Assembly (NCBI RefSeq): GCF_921292975.1
Contig: NZ_CAKLCM010000002.1
Location: forward strand, 1,488,001 to 1,552,000
From: Vibrio hippocampi
Lineage (GTDB): Bacteria > Pseudomonadota > Gammaproteobacteria > Enterobacterales > Vibrionaceae
Reading direction: 5' to 3'
DNA length: 64,000 bases
Made by a program: the position numbers and the translations under genes. The notes under the pieces were generated by a model. That model was not told where the DNA came from. It saw nothing but the letters and a program-made list of their open reading frames with translations, and searched no databases. How positions within the stretch are numbered: the stretch's first letter is position 1; every line of letters starts with the position of its first letter. Of this stretch, positions 41,233-50,096 are shown one piece after another.

Positions 41233-42174
41233 TTAAATCAGCTGAGACATGCGCTCTTGCACGACTTCAACCAATCTATCTGGCTGAAATTTAGAAATAA
41301 ATTTATCACAACCCACTTTGGCGACCATGGCATCATTGAAACTACCACTCAGTGAGGTGTTCAGTGTGATAAACAGATCTTTCATGCGTGGATCATTACG
41401 AACCTCATGCGTGAGCTTGTAACCATCCATTTCTGGCATCTCTGCATCGGTGATCATCATCAGTAATTGACCGTAAAGATCAATGCCCTCATCGCACCAC
41501 TGCTTTAGCAAGTTAAGCGCCATTGCACCGTCATAACACTCGATGATTTCAACACCTAGTTGGCTTAGGGTCGCTTTCACTTGGTTACGAGCTGTCGATG
41601 AATCATCGACGATCAATATCTTTTTGCCCGCCAAGTGAGGCAGTAATGAACGGTCAAGCACTTCATCAGAAATGGTGACATCATAATCGATGATTTCTGC
41701 CAAAACTTTTTCCACATCAATGATTTCAACCAGTCTAACTTGATCGTCCTCGGTCACCTTGGTGATCGCGGTGAGATAGTTTGCTGGCCCTACCGTTTTT
41801 GGCGGTGGCTGAATCTCAGTCCAAGCCGTATTGACGATATTTTTGACCTCACCTACCAAAAAGCCCTGCACTGAACGGTTATATTCCGTAATGATCAAAT
41901 TGCTATCACTGTTTTTTTCTTCACTCGCTGGAAAACCGATCGCTTTGCGTAAATCAATAACAGGGACAGAAACACCACGTAAAGTCGCAACACCAGTGAT
42001 GCTGGGATGAGAACCCGGCAATACTGTAAGTGACGGCAGCTTTAACACTTCTTTGACTTTAAATACGTTGATGGCAAAAGTCTGTCGGCTGTTTAAATTA
42101 AACATCAACAGCTCTAATCTATTCTCGCCAACTAACTGTGTGCGTTGGTCAACAGAACTTAATACGCTTGACAT
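41233..42174 (-). CDS. cheV: Chemotaxis coupling protein CheV
   Basis: A 313-residue CheW-REC fusion. The CheW-like domain (to about residue 165) contains INVFKVKEVLKLPSL and ATLRGVSVPVIDLRKAIG; the receiver domain begins at KILIVDDSSTARNQV, with the phosphoacceptor Asp in MITDAEMPEMDG. It couples chemoreceptors to CheA and adapts by phosphorylation. It is monocistronic, with no other chemotaxis gene in the window. Confidence 0.95.
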   Translation of the reverse strand: MSSVLSSVDQRTQLVGENRLELLMFNLNSRQTFAINVFKVKEVLKLPSLTVLPGSHPSITGVATLRGVSVPVIDLRKAIGFPASEEKNSDSNLIITEYNRSVQGFLVGEVKNIVNTAWTEIQPPPKTVGPANYLTAITKVTEDDQVRLVEIIDVEKVLAEIIDYDVTISDEVLDRSLLPHLAGKKILIVDDSSTARNQVKATLSQLGVEIIECYDGAMALNLLKQWCDEGIDLYGQLLMMITDAEMPEMDGYKLTHEVRNDPRMKDLFITLNTSLSGSFNDAMVAKVGCDKFISKFQPDRLVEVVQERMSQLI

Positions 42175-42259
42175 AAAACTTCCCTTGAAGAATCCTGGCT
42201 AAACTCTAACTAATCCTATCGACCAGTACCGATAAAAATTTAACGTCTTAAGCAAAAAA

Positions 42260-43477
42260 TTACCCGTCGATCACTTTCATCAACAACTGACCATCATAGA
42301 GTGCTTGTTTAACAAGCGCAGCGCCTGGCATAGTTGCTTGCTTATAAAAACGAGATTCTACTAGCTGTAAGTCTTTGATGTAGACGGGCACACACTGCTC
42401 TTCAATACAACGCCATATCGCCGGATACAGAATCGCTTTTGCGTGATTAATCACACCACCGATCAATATTTTCTCAGGGTTAAATAAATTAATCACAATC
42501 GCAACCGCGGTACCTAAGTGAACCGCAAGCTTTTCAACAATACTCACCGCTAAAGCATCACCTTGTGCAGCGGCTTCGGATATGGCTTCAACGGTAATGT
42601 CTTCACACTGAGCCAGAATCGACGCTTCACCCGCCGCTAAGCGTTGGGTCGCTTCATCGCGGATCGCTTGTGAACTGGCGACTGTTTCCAAGCAGCCTCG
42701 GTTGCCACAGTGGCATTCCTTACCCTGCTTATCGACTTGAATATGCCCCAACTCACCAATATTGCCGTGACGACCATACAACACTCTGCCATCGAGGATA
42801 ATGCCCGCACCGAGACCATGGTGAATAGAGATGAGAACCGAGTTATCGCAGTGCTGGGAGTGACCGTAGAGATTCTCTGCCAATGCCCAAGCACGAGTAT
42901 CGTTCGCCACAAACACGGGTAGACCGGTTGCATTAAAGATCTCTTTACCGAGGGCAAGGTTTTCTACATTGTAATGTGGCATTTGCAAAACAATGCCTTG
43001 GTCTGAATTGACCAAACCGGGCAGCGTTAACGCGATACTGGTTACACGACCAAGTTGTTCACTGTAGCTGGAGAAGAATTCTTCGATTTCGAATAACAGG
43101 CGAGCAAGAAAATCGTCTTGATCCACTTCGTGAATTTCAATCTTACTATCAATCATCACCTCGCCACCCAGTTCGTGCAGCGCAATCACCAAATAGCCAC
43201 GTCCCAATCGAATAGAAAGGAATTGCCAGCCTTGATTATTGGTCTGCAAACCCACCGCAGGACGACCGCGACTTGTCGCTTCCTGAACCACGGTTTCATG
43301 GACGAGTTGAGCCTCGATCAGCTCTCGCGTGATCTTAGTAATACTGGCAGGTGCCAAATCACTGAGCTTGGATAGGTCAATACGGGAGATAGGCCCAAAT
43401 TGGTCTATAAGTTTATACACACGACCAGCATTAATCTGTTTGATATGATCAATGTGGCCCGGTTGAGCCATGTACAT
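42260..43477 (-). CDS. mlc: ROK family repressor Mlc (DgsA)
   Basis: A 405-residue regulator that represses PTS sugar genes and is sequestered by dephosphorylated membrane EIICB-Glc (PtsG). The HTH near the N-terminus (GPISRIDLSKLSDLAPASITKITRELI), the ROK sugar-kinase fold and the zinc-binding CHCGNRGCLE are present. The start at 43477 (MYMAQPGHIDHIKQIN) has GGAGT about 6 bases upstream and matches the 406-residue E. coli Mlc. Its expected target ptsG is at 47881-49383, with a ROK-type palindrome upstream. Confidence 0.94.
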   Translation of the reverse strand: MYMAQPGHIDHIKQINAGRVYKLIDQFGPISRIDLSKLSDLAPASITKITRELIEAQLVHETVVQEATSRGRPAVGLQTNNQGWQFLSIRLGRGYLVIALHELGGEVMIDSKIEIHEVDQDDFLARLLFEIEEFFSSYSEQLGRVTSIALTLPGLVNSDQGIVLQMPHYNVENLALGKEIFNATGLPVFVANDTRAWALAENLYGHSQHCDNSVLISIHHGLGAGIILDGRVLYGRHGNIGELGHIQVDKQGKECHCGNRGCLETVASSQAIRDEATQRLAAGEASILAQCEDITVEAISEAAAQGDALAVSIVEKLAVHLGTAVAIVINLFNPEKILIGGVINHAKAILYPAIWRCIEEQCVPVYIKDLQLVESRFYKQATMPGAALVKQALYDGQLLMKVIDG

Positions 43478-43669
43478 TTCGCACTCCAAAAAACAACGAC
43501 CTACTAATTTTTTTACTTTGCGAACTAATTGTGAAGCCCCTTGATGAATCGCCGTGACAAGTATCACGTATACAAGGATATCTTTGTGGGTCAAATCATG
43601 TTCGATGCTGTTAGCACATACTCTGAAGGTAGGTCATTCAAAGTATGCCAAAGGCTATTTACTACTCTA

Positions 43670-44854
43670 TTAACGTCGATTTGCTAAGACCCAATGAGAA
43701 TCTGAATCCAGCTGCTGTTTATCTCTGATACAGAGTGCCTGATAGCTGTCGATAAATCGATAGCCGGCATCAAGTCCAAGCTGATAGTCATGTAGAATGT
43801 CATCGACATTACTGAGCAATGAAGATGATTTTAGCGTCTCAGAAGGCGCTATCTGAAGGACAAAACTGTCGTCTGGCGGTTGATTTAAAAAAGCCTGCGT
43901 TAAATCATACGTTTGGTAATGTACCATCAACATATCAGCGATGCCAGAGTCAAACTTCTCTCCAAACATATGGCTTAAACGATAAATGTCGGATGCACCA
44001 AATAACCAACGTCCACCGTTAATCAAATTAAGGTGCTGGGCATGAGAATGTTGATTGGCTTTACTCAGTTGAGCCTCGAAGAAGTCCCCCCAATCTTTAG
44101 ACCACTCGCTCATTTTCTGCTGCCACTGATTTTGCAGTGTTGAAAACGAATCACTCAGCCAAGTTTCGCTAGTACCATCATTATGAATGACTGGCGATGG
44201 AGTAAGATCGGATTGCGCATCTTCTGTTCGAATCACCACAATCACACGATTGCCCCGTCGCCATGCTTCCTGTACTGGTATCGCTGCGGATACTCCACCG
44301 TCGATATAACTCTGGTCACGCACCACGACGGGTCCGTCGACTAATTGAGGAATGGCACTGGTTGCTACCAAAACATCAAACCAATCATGCTCAAGCATAG
44401 GCAGGTATTGATCCTTTAAACTGCAAAAATCGGTGACGGCGGCAAAGGCTTGGCGATTGCCTTTCACTCTCTGCCCCATATCAATATCAAGTTGATAGGG
44501 ATAAGCACTGATTTTATCGAGCGCCCAACGCATATCCAAGTACTGCTTGCGGCGAATAAAACCAAAGAGATTGAAGAAGTTAGAATGAGTGGTCAGGTCG
44601 ACAATAAAAGATTTGCCCAGACCGGGCTGCCGAGAAAGAAATGCGCATAGATTGAGCGCCCCAGCGGACGTTCCATAAAACTCATCGAAAGGGTCAAAGT
44701 TAGAAAGCAAAAAGGCATCGAGTACGCCTGACGTAAATATGCCTCTTTGCCCGCCTCCTTGAGCTACCAGTGCCGTCTTACCTAATGAGTATTGGCTAAA
44801 TAGGTTGTTATCAATGACGGTACGGGTATTGGTAATTAGCCCGCTATTCGTCAT
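43670..44854 (-). CDS. Patatin-like phospholipase (paralogue 2)
   Basis: A 394-residue patatin of the same subtype as the protein at 34299-35420. It shows VAQGGGQRG, GTSAG with Ser63, and IDGGVSAAIPVQEAWRRGN. No signal peptide is seen. It is followed by mlc on the same strand and preceded by the YnhF-like gene. The two paralogues are diverged, indicating an old duplication rather than a recent one. Their substrates are unknown. Confidence 0.88.
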   Translation of the reverse strand: MTNSGLITNTRTVIDNNLFSQYSLGKTALVAQGGGQRGIFTSGVLDAFLLSNFDPFDEFYGTSAGALNLCAFLSRQPGLGKSFIVDLTTHSNFFNLFGFIRRKQYLDMRWALDKISAYPYQLDIDMGQRVKGNRQAFAAVTDFCSLKDQYLPMLEHDWFDVLVATSAIPQLVDGPVVVRDQSYIDGGVSAAIPVQEAWRRGNRVIVVIRTEDAQSDLTPSPVIHNDGTSETWLSDSFSTLQNQWQQKMSEWSKDWGDFFEAQLSKANQHSHAQHLNLINGGRWLFGASDIYRLSHMFGEKFDSGIADMLMVHYQTYDLTQAFLNQPPDDSFVLQIAPSETLKSSSLLSNVDDILHDYQLGLDAGYRFIDSYQALCIRDKQQLDSDSHWVLANRR

Positions 44855-44878
44855 AGACTGGTTATCGCCATAGACTGG

Positions 44879-44971
44879 TTAGGCTGACATTACAGCGGCT
44901 AAACCAAAGGCAATAATGGTAGCAAAGCTGATTGCTGTAATCGTTAAAGCCAGTTTCAAATCATATTCCAT
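44879..44971 (-). CDS. ynhF: YnhF family small membrane protein
   Basis: A 30-residue protein consisting of one hydrophobic helix: MEYDLKLALTITAISFATII, then AFGLAAVMSA. It resembles E. coli YnhF (29 residues; DLK near the start, then a hydrophobic helix with VGL and an Ala-rich end). A GGGGG ribosome site precedes the ATG at 44971. It lies 24 bases upstream of patatin 2 and may share its message. The function of YnhF is not known. Confidence 0.75.
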   Translation of the reverse strand: MEYDLKLALTITAISFATIIAFGLAAVMSA

Positions 44972-45551
44972 AACGCCCCCAAAGAAATGTAATTGGTATG
45001 TTAAAATAGTAACACACTTGGCTATTCTTGCTTATATAGCGGCGAGATTGTGATGTCACGATCACGTTTTAAACAAACAGTGCGCAGGCGATATATTAAG
45101 CACTATTTTCATTTATCCACTTTAAATAAAGCATTTGTTATAAGACTAATAAACTGTAACTAACAAACCTATTCGCACTATAAACCACATGCAAACCAAA
45201 CACCTTTAAAATAAAACCATAAAACCCACTCAAAACAGCATAAAACTCCAAACAATACCACTTAAAGCAATAAAAGCATCTATTGCCATCCAGAAAGAAC
45301 ATGGGTAATCTCACTGCTACGCATAGATGATAGATTCAATTTATGCAAACCAACATGAAATTTATTAGACTTAACAACTAAATTATCCGCAAAACAAGAA
45401 ATAAAACTCCGCATAATTGGCATTTACACAAATAAACATTTAAGTGTAGGGAACATACCCTCAAAAAAGCCAAACAGTGTTTTGTTTCAATACCAAATTG
45501 TTTTGCGATACTCCATAAGTCTGTCACAGATATGTTATAAAGGAGTTAACA
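44972..45551. other. Long AT- and C-rich leader region of the NSS symporter
   Basis: A 580-base gap with no credible gene. The stretch 45160-45300 is strikingly G-poor on the plus strand: 45181-45240 contains 18 C and only 2 G. Such C-over-G unstructured segments are typical of Rho-loading (rut) sites. The ribosome site AAAGGAG precedes the symporter start. Confidence 0.5.
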
Positions 45552-47021
45552 ATGAAACGAGAGCAGTGGGGATCCCGTGCTGGATTCATCCTTGCCGCAG
45601 TAGGTTCTGCGATTGGATTAGGTAATATTTGGCGCTTCCCATATATGGCCTACGAAAACGGTGGCGGTGCTTTCTTTATCCCTTACCTTTTTGCCATGAT
45701 TACCGCTGGTATTCCATTTATGATCCTAGAGTTCAGCATGGGTCAAAAATATCGTGGTTCTGCACCTAGAACATTAGCAAAAATCAATTCCAAATTTGAG
45801 TGGCTTGGCTGGTTCCAAGTGGGTATTGCTGCCGTTATTGCCGTCTACTATGTGGCGGTTATTGGTTGGGCTATCTCCTACTTCGGCATGTCGTTTACCC
45901 AAAGTTGGGGAGCGGATACTAACGCTTTCTTCTTCGGTGAATACCTGAAGCTTGGTGATAACTCACCAACGAAATTAGGTTCTATCCAATGGAATATTGC
46001 TGCAACTATGGTGATTGCATGGGGTATAACCTTTGCAGCGATTGCCGGAGGCGTAAAAGCAGGTATTGAGCGTGCTGCAAAAATCATGATGCCAGTTCTA
46101 TTTATCATGGTTGTGCTTCTAATCGGACGTATGATTTTCCTACCGGGTGCGCTAGATGGTGTGAACTATATGTTTGAACCTGACTTTAGCAAAATCTGGG
46201 ATGTGAAAGTATGGGCTGCGGCTTACGGTCAGATCTTCTTTACCCTGAGTATCGGTTTTGCCATCATGCTGGCCTATTCAAGCTACTTACCAGAGAAATC
46301 AGACATCACCAACAACGCGTTTATGACTGTGTTGATCAACTGTGGTTTCTCTATCCTAGCGGGTATCATGATCTTCTCTGTTCTTGGCTATATGGCTCAG
46401 GAACAAGGCAAGCCATTAACGGAAGTGGTTTCTGCGGGCGTTGGTCTAGCATTTGTAACGCTACCAGCCGCGATTAACCTGTTACCTGCACCGTATATCC
46501 TTGGTCCACTATTCTTCTTCGCATTAGTGATTGCTGGTCTTAGCTCGCATATCTCTATCATGGAAGCCGTGACCTCTGCCGTGATCGATAAGCTTAAATG
46601 GCGCAGAAACAAAGCCGCTACCATCATCTGTGGCTCTGGTTTGGTTATCTCGCTCGCCTTTGCAACGAACGGCGGTCTACTGCTGCTCGATCTTGTTGAC
46701 CACTTTGCTAACAACATCGGTATCGTCACCAGCTGCTTTATCGAAATCATCCTAATGGCATGGTTAGTGAAAATTGCTGATGTTCGTGAGTACGTCAATA
46801 AAATTTCTGACTTTAGCATCGGTGTTTGGTTTGATATCAGCCTACGCTTTATCACACCGGTTATTCTAGCGATTATTGTTGCAACCAAGTTCTACGCTCT
46901 ATTTACTGAGGGCTATGGCGGCTACGCACAATCTGAGTTAATGCTTCTAGGCTGGGGTCTAATGGCTCTACTTGTCGTGGTCGGTGTGATCATTAACTTC
47001 ACTAGCAAAAAGGAACAGTAA
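45552..47021 (+). CDS. NSS family sodium-dependent transporter (MetP-like)
   Basis: A 489-residue transporter of the neurotransmitter:sodium symporter family, with about 12 membrane segments. The Na+ and substrate-binding signature GSAIGLGNIWRFPYM is near the N-terminus. The neighbouring small subunit at 47024-47116 marks it as the MetP/MetS type, whose characterised members take up methionine and alanine; the substrate here is inferred, not shown. The two genes are 2 bases apart. Confidence 0.9.
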   Translation: MKREQWGSRAGFILAAVGSAIGLGNIWRFPYMAYENGGGAFFIPYLFAMITAGIPFMILEFSMGQKYRGSAPRTLAKINSKFEWLGWFQVGIAAVIAVYYVAVIGWAISYFGMSFTQSWGADTNAFFFGEYLKLGDNSPTKLGSIQWNIAATMVIAWGITFAAIAGGVKAGIERAAKIMMPVLFIMVVLLIGRMIFLPGALDGVNYMFEPDFSKIWDVKVWAAAYGQIFFTLSIGFAIMLAYSSYLPEKSDITNNAFMTVLINCGFSILAGIMIFSVLGYMAQEQGKPLTEVVSAGVGLAFVTLPAAINLLPAPYILGPLFFFALVIAGLSSHISIMEAVTSAVIDKLKWRRNKAATIICGSGLVISLAFATNGGLLLLDLVDHFANNIGIVTSCFIEIILMAWLVKIADVREYVNKISDFSIGVWFDISLRFITPVILAIIVATKFYALFTEGYGGYAQSELMLLGWGLMALLVVVGVIINFTSKKEQ

Positions 47022-47023
47022 TT

Positions 47024-47116
47024 ATGACTGCAAGCGCAATTTTTATGATGGTGTTAGGTCTAGGTATTACCTGGGGCGGTGCAATTTACTGTATCCGTAA
47101 AGCGATGAACAAGTAA
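47024..47116 (+). CDS. MetS family NSS transporter small subunit
   Basis: A 30-residue single-span protein, MTASAIFMMVLGLGITWGG then AIYCIRKAMNK, starting 2 bases after the transporter stop. The W-G-G and C-terminal basic residues are typical of the MetS family. It is required for activity of MetP-type symporters. AGGAAC within the end of the transporter gene is its ribosome site. It is followed by a terminator. Confidence 0.85.
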   Translation: MTASAIFMMVLGLGITWGGAIYCIRKAMNK

Positions 47117-47142
47117 GTCATCGTCACACTGAAATTTGCAAA

Positions 47143-47171
47143 AAAGCCAGCGTTTGACGCTGGCTTTATTT
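47143..47171. terminator. Terminator of the symporter operon
   Basis: Stem AAAGCCAGCG (47143-47152) / CGCTGGCTTT (47158-47167) with flanking A and T tracts; it can also end the convergent minus-strand gene. Confidence 0.88.
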
Positions 47172-47177
47172 ATGCAG

Positions 47178-47690
47178 CTAAAACCGATATCGAACACCAA
47201 ACCCTGCATTAATGCCAAGCTCTGCGCTATTATCAGCAAACATGATGTTAGGGGACAGTTGAGCATAGCTGTCCCATCGACGGGCAAAAGGAAGCTCCAC
47301 GCCCAGAGTGACACGGGGACCCACCTCTTCAAACTTGTAAATCTGACCACCAGCACCAATAAACCAATTAAACGGCACATCTGAACCAAAGCGACCTCGA
47401 TCGAAAATATAGTCCACTGCCAAGCCATCATTACCTGCTGCGACATTCACCTTACGGTTAAATTGCGCCACGACACTTAACCCTTGATCCAACCCCATTC
47501 CCAATTTGAAATCAGAGAGACTCGAGCTTGAACTGCGACTTGGCTGCCTTTGACTCTCACTAGGCGCTTTACTCTCAGTAGACGTTGGTTCAGTAACAAT
47601 GTGCCAATCCTCATTTCCTTGGGCTTGTGCCCCATGAAATGAACTGGCAATAGAGGTGATCGTGACAAGAGTCAATGCTAAAGGACGCAT
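47178..47690 (-). CDS. Putative outer-membrane beta-barrel-like protein
   Basis: A 170-residue secreted protein with a signal peptide (cleaved near AQA-23), a Ser-rich low-complexity linker (about residues 40-58) and a beta-rich domain of roughly 110 residues ending in GFGVRYRF, the terminal phenylalanine typical of outer-membrane barrels. I do not recognise a specific family. It is convergent with the symporter operon. Function unknown. Confidence 0.7.
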   Translation of the reverse strand: MRPLALTLVTITSIASSFHGAQAQGNEDWHIVTEPTSTESKAPSESQRQPSRSSSSSLSDFKLGMGLDQGLSVVAQFNRKVNVAAGNDGLAVDYIFDRGRFGSDVPFNWFIGAGGQIYKFEEVGPRVTLGVELPFARRWDSYAQLSPNIMFADNSAELGINAGFGVRYRF

Positions 47691-47830
47691 AAGATAAACT
47701 AGCCTATTGATTAAGTGTGAACGATTTATAAATGAAGCGTTGGCAGTTTAAATAATGAGGAAAGCGACTTGTCATCGCTGTGCAAGGGGGAAGCAAGAAA
47801 CAGGCTATAACCGTCCAATCAATAAGCATA

Positions 47831-47856
47831 AAAAAAGGGAAGCTGATGCTTCCCTT
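47831..47856 (-). terminator. Terminator of ptsG
   Basis: Stem AAGGGAAGC / GCTTCCCTT with TGAT loop, followed by T7 on the minus strand. Confidence 0.9.
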
Positions 47857-47880
47857 GATAACTGATACTAACGCTTGGAA

Positions 47881-49383
47881 TTAGTGGCTACGAATCCACT
47901 CATCCATTTCAGTTTTTAGGTTGTCAGATTTGGTACCAAAGATAGCTTGAACGCCACCTGATACAACAACGACACCCGCCGCACCTAATTTCTTAAGTTT
48001 ATCTTGGTCAACCGCATCGGTATTCTCAACCGAAATACGCAGACGAGTAATACATGCGTCTAGGTTAGTAATGTTTTCTTTACCACCGAAGGCTGCAACA
48101 AGTTCACCTGCCAACTCAGAACCAGACGCCACTGCCGCAACTTCATCTTCAGTTTCATCTTCACGACCCGGTGTTTTCAGATCAAGCGCTGCGATCACTG
48201 TGCGGAATACGAAGTAGTAAATAGCGGCGTAGACAAGACCGACACCAATCATCAGACCCAGTTTCTGAGCATTACCAGAAAGCACGATGAAGTCGATTAA
48301 ACCGTGCGAGAATGAAGTACCGTGTACGAAACCAAGCATGTTAGCAACAACGTATGCAGAACCCGCTAGTAGTGCGTGGATTGCATAAAGTAAAGGTGCA
48401 ACGAATAGGAACGAGAATTCGATTGGCTCTGTAATACCTGTCAAGAATGACGTTAGTGCTGCAGAAGCCATGATGCCCATTACTTTAGCGCGGTTTTCTG
48501 GTTTAGCGCTGTGAGCAATCGCAATTGCCGCCGCTGGAAGACCGAACATCTTGAACATATAGCCACCTGCCAATTGACCGAAGTAGCTCATCTCAACAGT
48601 ACGAGACGCTTGGTCAGCAGATAGGTAACAAGTCAGAATACCGTTTAACTGATCGCCATCGGTGTTAACACAAGAACCGGCTTCGAAGAAGAAAGGTACG
48701 TTCCAGATGTGGTGCAAGCCGAATGGAATAAGAGCACGTTCGATAACACCGTAAATACCAAATGCTAGCTCAGGGTTTTGAGTCGCCGCCCAGTGTGAGA
48801 ATACGCTGATTGCCGAGCCAACTGGTGGCCAGATAACAGACAGTACTAGACCAAGTGCAATTGCTGAAAAACCAGTAATAATTGGCACCGCGCGTTTGCC
48901 CGCAAAGAAGCCGAGATAGTCTGGTAGTTGAATCTTGAAGAAACGGTTAAATGCCCAAGCTGCAATACCACCAACAAGGATACCCCCAAGTACACCTGTT
49001 TCGTATTTGTCTTCAATCGCTTTGATTGCATCGGCATCAAAAAGCTCACCTGCTGCCAACGCGGCTTCTCGAGCAGAGTCAACTTCAAGTCCTGCGATTA
49101 CAGAAAGCGTTGCTGCCATAATACCGTAGCCAACAATAGCAGCAAGACCCGCTACACCGTCGTTATTCGTAAAGCCAAGTGCTACACCAACTGCAAAAAG
49201 TAGCGCCATCTGACCAAAGACAGAACCACCCGCCTGTTCCATCAAGTTAGATACCACATCTGGAATGAAGCCCAAATCCGCGGCACCTACCCCAAGTAGA
49301 ATACCAGCAACCGGAAGTACGGATACTGGCAGCATCAGCGCCTTACCGACTTTTTGCAGGTTGCCAAAAAGGTTTTTAAACAT
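47881..49383 (-). CDS. ptsG: PTS glucose-specific enzyme IICB
   Basis: A 500-residue glucose transporter of the phosphotransferase system. The membrane IIC domain (about residues 1-390) contains the conserved [12 protein letters not shown], and the C-terminal IIB domain has the phosphorylated cysteine in [10 protein letters not shown]. It imports and phosphorylates glucose and sequesters Mlc when active. The start has a good AGGAG. A 700-base upstream region contains the ROK palindrome. Confidence 0.97.
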   Translation of the reverse strand: MFKNLFGNLQKVGKALMLPVSVLPVAGILLGVGAADLGFIPDVVSNLMEQAGGSVFGQMALLFAVGVALGFTNNDGVAGLAAIVGYGIMAATLSVIAGLEVDSAREAALAAGELFDADAIKAIEDKYETGVLGGILVGGIAAWAFNRFFKIQLPDYLGFFAGKRAVPIITGFSAIALGLVLSVIWPPVGSAISVFSHWAATQNPELAFGIYGVIERALIPFGLHHIWNVPFFFEAGSCVNTDGDQLNGILTCYLSADQASRTVEMSYFGQLAGGYMFKMFGLPAAAIAIAHSAKPENRAKVMGIMASAALTSFLTGITEPIEFSFLFVAPLLYAIHALLAGSAYVVANMLGFVHGTSFSHGLIDFIVLSGNAQKLGLMIGVGLVYAAIYYFVFRTVIAALDLKTPGREDETEDEVAAVASGSELAGELVAAFGGKENITNLDACITRLRISVENTDAVDQDKLKKLGAAGVVVVSGGVQAIFGTKSDNLKTEMDEWIRSH

Positions 49384-50096
49384 ATGTATGCTCCTAATAA
49401 AATTTTTTTATATATGGGCTCTAACGGCACACCCCCGCAGCCTAAATGTTAGCACCCATTGAAAATGTAACCATGAAAGTTAAGGTATTTCCGTGGCTAA
49501 ATATAACGTTAGCTTAGGAACTCTCGCTACTGTGTAACGCTCTTTAGTTACAAAAGTAAGCTTCGGTCACAATCACCCTGATACTAATTAGCACCACAAG
49601 TAGATTCTAACTTATTGATAAATAAACGTTAGATGATTATTTCGAAGCTCATAAGAATATAAAGATATCGAACGCAAGTTATTTCACGTAACGAAATAAC
49701 TTATTATGAGGGAGGCTGCATAAACCTGAGGTGACTTTATAAATAGTCAGCTCGCAGACTGATTCCATGACAACAAAACACTCTTACTACTCATCGCTCG
49801 ACAATAATCGCACTAGCGTCCTGTGGAATCATAGATGCTCACATTAGAACACAAGATAGTTCCTACAGTGGATTGAGAATTTTCTCTGAGATGTGCATAT
49901 ATAATCCATCTGTTAAAAAAACAAACACCTCAGAGCTCGGAGTAAATAGGGAATTCTATCTCAAATAACAAGTACTCTAACGATTACATTTGTTGTTTTT
50001 TAGACTCTAAAGAACCATCGAGCATGAGACATCATAATAAGTGCTGTTCTGCACTTGCCAATATTTAAGTCACCTAACTATATAGATAAGCTCACT
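49384..50096. promoter_or_regulatory. Divergent regulatory region of ptsG and the chitinase
   Basis: About 710 bases without a gene. It holds the ptsG leader, the ROK palindrome (49676-49702), a separate TTATTTCGAA half-site (49637-49646), and, near the chitinase, a small hairpin AAGTGC/GCACTT at about 50039-50056. Confidence 0.5.
49676..49702. promoter_or_regulatory. Perfect ROK-type palindrome, candidate Mlc/NagC operator
   Basis: AAGTTATTTC (49676-49685) and GAAATAACTT (49693-49702) are an exact inverted repeat around a 7-base spacer. The core TTATTTC-N7-GAAATAA resembles known Mlc and NagC operators. It is about 290 bases upstream of ptsG and 395 bases upstream of the chitinase, so either could be the target. 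Confidence 0.6.

Noticed and set aside
45055..45080. TGTGAT...ATCACG resembling a CRP site near ynhF
   Set aside because: The half-site spacing is wrong for TGTGA-N6-TCACA.
46397..46888. 163-codon frame antisense to the NSS symporter
   Set aside because: Lies wholly opposite conserved transmembrane segments, with no ribosome site and no recognisable domain.
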